A stretch of 25,158 bases of DNA from Clostridiales bacterium UBA2432 (GTDB lineage: Bacteria > Bacillota > Clostridia > Lachnospirales > Vallitaleaceae), in the NCBI GenBank assembly GCA_002342805.1, contig DDQW01000073.1, positions 1 through 25,158 of the forward strand, in the 5' to 3' direction. This document shows positions 23,096-25,158 of this stretch, piece by piece. Under the pieces are notes generated by a model. It ran no database searches. It saw nothing but the letters and a program-made list of their open reading frames with translations, and had not been told where the DNA came from. Each line of letters starts with the position of its first letter. Within the stretch, counting starts at the first letter, position 1. Position numbers and translations under genes: made by a program.

Positions 23096-23998
23096 ATGGA
23101 GTTAATCGAGCAAATACTTAAGTTGAAAAAAGAAAAAAATGCCTTGATTTTGGCGCATTATTATCAAATTCCTGAGATTCAAGATGTTGCTGATTTTGTA
23201 GGAGATTCATTGGCTTTGGCAAAAATCGGTGCATCGGATGCTCGGGATTTAATTGTTTTATGTGGCGTTCGATTTATGGGAGAAACAGCTAAAATTCTTT
23301 CGAAGAATAAAAAAGTGCTGCTTCCATCCTTAGATGCAGGATGTCCAATGGCAGACATGGTGGATGCCAAAGACTTACAAAAGTATAAACAGGCAAATCC
23401 AAATCGAACGATTGTATCCTATGTAAATACAACAGCAGAAGTTAAGACCTTAACAGATATTTGTGTGACCTCATCGAATGCATTAAAAATTATGGAAAAA
23501 CTTGAAGATACCCAGTTTCTTTTTTTACCGGACCGTAATTTAGGGACATATATTCAATCACAAATGCCGGAAAAGGATATAGAATTGTGGCCGGGATTTT
23601 GCTTGACCCATCAACGCTTGCGTCGTGAGGATGTTGTAGAACTTATGGATGCTAATCCGAGTGCACAGGTTCTTGCACATCCGGAGTGTAACCAAGGTGT
23701 TTTGGGATTAGCTGATTATATTGGTTCTACAAAAGGAATCCTAGATTATGCAAAAAATAGCCAGCACAAAGAATTTATTATTGCCACTGAAGACGGAATT
23801 ATGCACCCTTTATCAGAAGATAATCCGAATAAAAAATTTATACTGGCCTCACCACGTTTGGTCTGCATGAACATGAAAAAGAATTCCTTACAAGGACTAT
23901 ATCGGTGTTTATTGGAAGAAACAAATGAAATCTTATTAGATGAGCAAACGATTGAACTTGCAAAAAAACCGTTAGACCGCATGTTAGCCATGAGTTGA
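23096..23998 (+). CDS. nadA: Quinolinate synthase
   Basis: Condenses iminoaspartate (from NadB) with dihydroxyacetone phosphate to quinolinate, the second step of de novo NAD synthesis. It is a cytosolic [4Fe-4S] enzyme. The protein of 300 residues matches the short NadA form. It has the N-terminal LILAHYYQIPEIQDVADFVG, the three cluster cysteines Cys83 (AGCPMAD), Cys169 (PGFCLTHQR) and Cys257 (RLVCMNMK), and HPECNQGV. The start at 23096 is set by GGAGG five bases upstream. An in-frame TTG at 23018 is the promoter -35 and cannot be the start. nadB follows after 12 bases, so the two are co-transcribed. Confidence 0.96.
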   Translation: MELIEQILKLKKEKNALILAHYYQIPEIQDVADFVGDSLALAKIGASDARDLIVLCGVRFMGETAKILSKNKKVLLPSLDAGCPMADMVDAKDLQKYKQANPNRTIVSYVNTTAEVKTLTDICVTSSNALKIMEKLEDTQFLFLPDRNLGTYIQSQMPEKDIELWPGFCLTHQRLRREDVVELMDANPSAQVLAHPECNQGVLGLADYIGSTKGILDYAKNSQHKEFIIATEDGIMHPLSEDNPNKKFILASPRLVCMNMKKNSLQGLYRCLLEETNEILLDEQTIELAKKPLDRMLAMS

Positions 23999-24010
23999 GA
24001 AGGGATACAG

Positions 24011-25158
24011 ATGAAAACAATAAAAAAAGATGTTCTTGTCTTAGGGTCCGGATTATCTGGTTTATATACAGCCTTACATATTGATTCGTGCTATGATATT
24101 GCAGTTGTTTCTAAGGAAACCATTGAAAAGTCCAATTCTTTTTTAGCTCAAGGAGGAATCGCTTCATGTATGAATGCAGAGGACTCATATTTGGAACACC
24201 TGAAAGATACCTTTAAGGCAGGAGCCAATGTCAATGACTTTGATGCAGTTTCATTATTGGTAAAAGAAGCGCCGAGTGAGATTCATAAGCTAATTGAATT
24301 AGGTGTTGAATTTGATAAAGATGAAAATGGAATGATATTAACAACCCTTGAAGGGGGACATTCCCACCGACGAATTCTTCATGCAAATGGTGATGCAACC
24401 GGAAAGATTATTATGGAGACCGTTGTCTTGCAAGCAATCCATAAAAAAAATATACGTATTTTTGAAGAAACAATGGCTATTCATATTGTTATGAAAGCCG
24501 ATGGACAGGTTGCTGGTGTAATTATATTACAAAGCAATCAAAAGATTTTCATACAAACATCGATACTTGTCATAGCGACAGGGGGGATTGGAGCCCTTTA
24601 TCAAGATACAACAAACCATAGTTTTTCAACGGGCGATGGGATCGCTTTAGCAGCTCAAGCAGGATGTGAACTTGTGAATATGTGTTTTATCCAGTTCCAC
24701 CCAACAGCATATTATTCCTCTTCTAGTCAACAACGATTTTTGATTTCAGAAGCCTTAAGAGGAGAAGGGGGAATCCTGCGGAATCATCTCCGGGAAGCCT
24801 TTATGGTAAACTATGATGGACGAGGCGATTTGGCTCCTCGTGATATTGTTGCACGAAGTATTGAAAAAGAAATTCGCATGTCCAATCAAAAACATGTATG
24901 GCTGGATATGACCCATAAAGATAAAGCCTTTCTTATGAAACGGTTTCCTTCCATATATCAATATTTATCAAAACAAAATATATATATGGAAAAAGATTTT
25001 ATACCGGTTGCCCCGGTGGCACATTATTTTGTTGGCGGGATTATGGCTGACCTTAATGGCGCAACCAACGTACAAGGAATATATGCATGTGGAGAGGTAT
25101 CTTCTACCGGAGTGCATGGAGCCAATCGTCTAGCAAGTAATTCCTTATTAGAATGTAT
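24011..25158 (+). CDS. nadB: L-aspartate oxidase, cut off at the window end
   Basis: FAD enzyme that oxidises L-aspartate to iminoaspartate, the substrate of NadA. The frame stays open to the last base, giving 382 residues of an expected 500-540. Visible are the dinucleotide-binding motif LGSGLSG (11-17), SFLAQGGIA (43-51), EGGHSHRRILHANGDATG (114-131), IATGGIGALY (188-197) and IQFHPTAYY (227-235). RGEGGILRN, the active-site Arg region RGDLAPRDIVAR and the C-terminal flavin motif GANRLASNSLLE follow. These separate it from succinate dehydrogenase/fumarate reductase flavoproteins together with the nadA context. The ATG at 24011 follows AAGGG. A nadC gene is the likely next neighbour beyond the window. 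Confidence 0.95.
   Translation, partial: MKTIKKDVLVLGSGLSGLYTALHIDSCYDIAVVSKETIEKSNSFLAQGGIASCMNAEDSYLEHLKDTFKAGANVNDFDAVSLLVKEAPSEIHKLIELGVEFDKDENGMILTTLEGGHSHRRILHANGDATGKIIMETVVLQAIHKKNIRIFEETMAIHIVMKADGQVAGVIILQSNQKIFIQTSILVIATGGIGALYQDTTNHSFSTGDGIALAAQAGCELVNMCFIQFHPTAYYSSSSQQRFLISEALRGEGGILRNHLREAFMVNYDGRGDLAPRDIVARSIEKEIRMSNQKHVWLDMTHKDKAFLMKRFPSIYQYLSKQNIYMEKDFIPVAPVAHYFVGGIMADLNGATNVQGIYACGEVSSTGVHGANRLASNSLLEC

Noticed and set aside
1..25158. CRISPR arrays, insertion sequences, phage genes, tRNA or rRNA genes
   Set aside because: No spaced repeat series, transposase or integrase motifs, or RNA gene signatures were seen on reading; intergenic gaps are all under 200 bases.

Overview
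The window is AT-rich, every gene lies on the + strand, and genes are closely spaced with strong AGGAGG-type ribosome binding sites. Together with YesM/YesN-type regulation, an anaerobe-type hybrid-cluster protein and no detectable mobile DNA, this suggests a chromosomal segment from an anaerobic Clostridia (Lachnospirales-like) bacterium. The species is not identifiable from what is here.

Region 1 (about 1-9213) is a glycan-use locus. It holds the 3' part of a GH42 beta-galactosidase, a two-component pair (YesM-like sensor kinase and YesN-like AraC response regulator), a promoter with a weak -35, a sugar-binding lipoprotein, an attenuator-like terminator, two MalF/MalG-type permeases and a cytosolic GH30 glycosidase. 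A GH130 beta-mannoside phosphorylase follows behind its own promoter (9314-10387), which is embedded in a large inverted repeat.

Region 2 (about 10400-17795) is a second sugar module: a LacI-family regulator with a near-consensus promoter, a GT4 glycosyltransferase, a second sugar-binding lipoprotein with two permeases, and a GH13 subfamily 18 phosphorylase, closed by a strong terminator. The core (LacI regulator, binding protein, two permeases, GH13_18) resembles the E. coli ycj locus. The phosphorylase looks more like the glucosylglycerate type than sucrose phosphorylase. The GT4 may be a mannosylglucosylglycerate synthase-like enzyme. If so, imported glucosylglycerate could be either broken down by phosphorolysis or mannosylated into a compatible solute. 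This is the most interesting hypothesis in the window. Neither ABC system has its own ATPase gene, so a shared MsmX/UgpC-type ATPase elsewhere is expected.

Region 3 (about 17794-23012) holds two c-di-GMP proteins: a PAS-PAS-GGDEF-HD-GYP protein and a PAS-PAS-GGDEF diguanylate cyclase. Between them is hcp (hydroxylamine reductase / hybrid-cluster protein). The hcp leader is unusually structured: a perfect palindrome centred near -42 of the predicted start, an inverted repeat at the transcript start and a tandem 12-nt repeat.

Region 4 (about 23018-25158) is the start of a de novo NAD operon: nadA followed by nadB, which runs off the window end.

No intergenic stretch exceeds 300 bases. No tRNA, rRNA, CRISPR array, insertion sequence or phage gene was seen.
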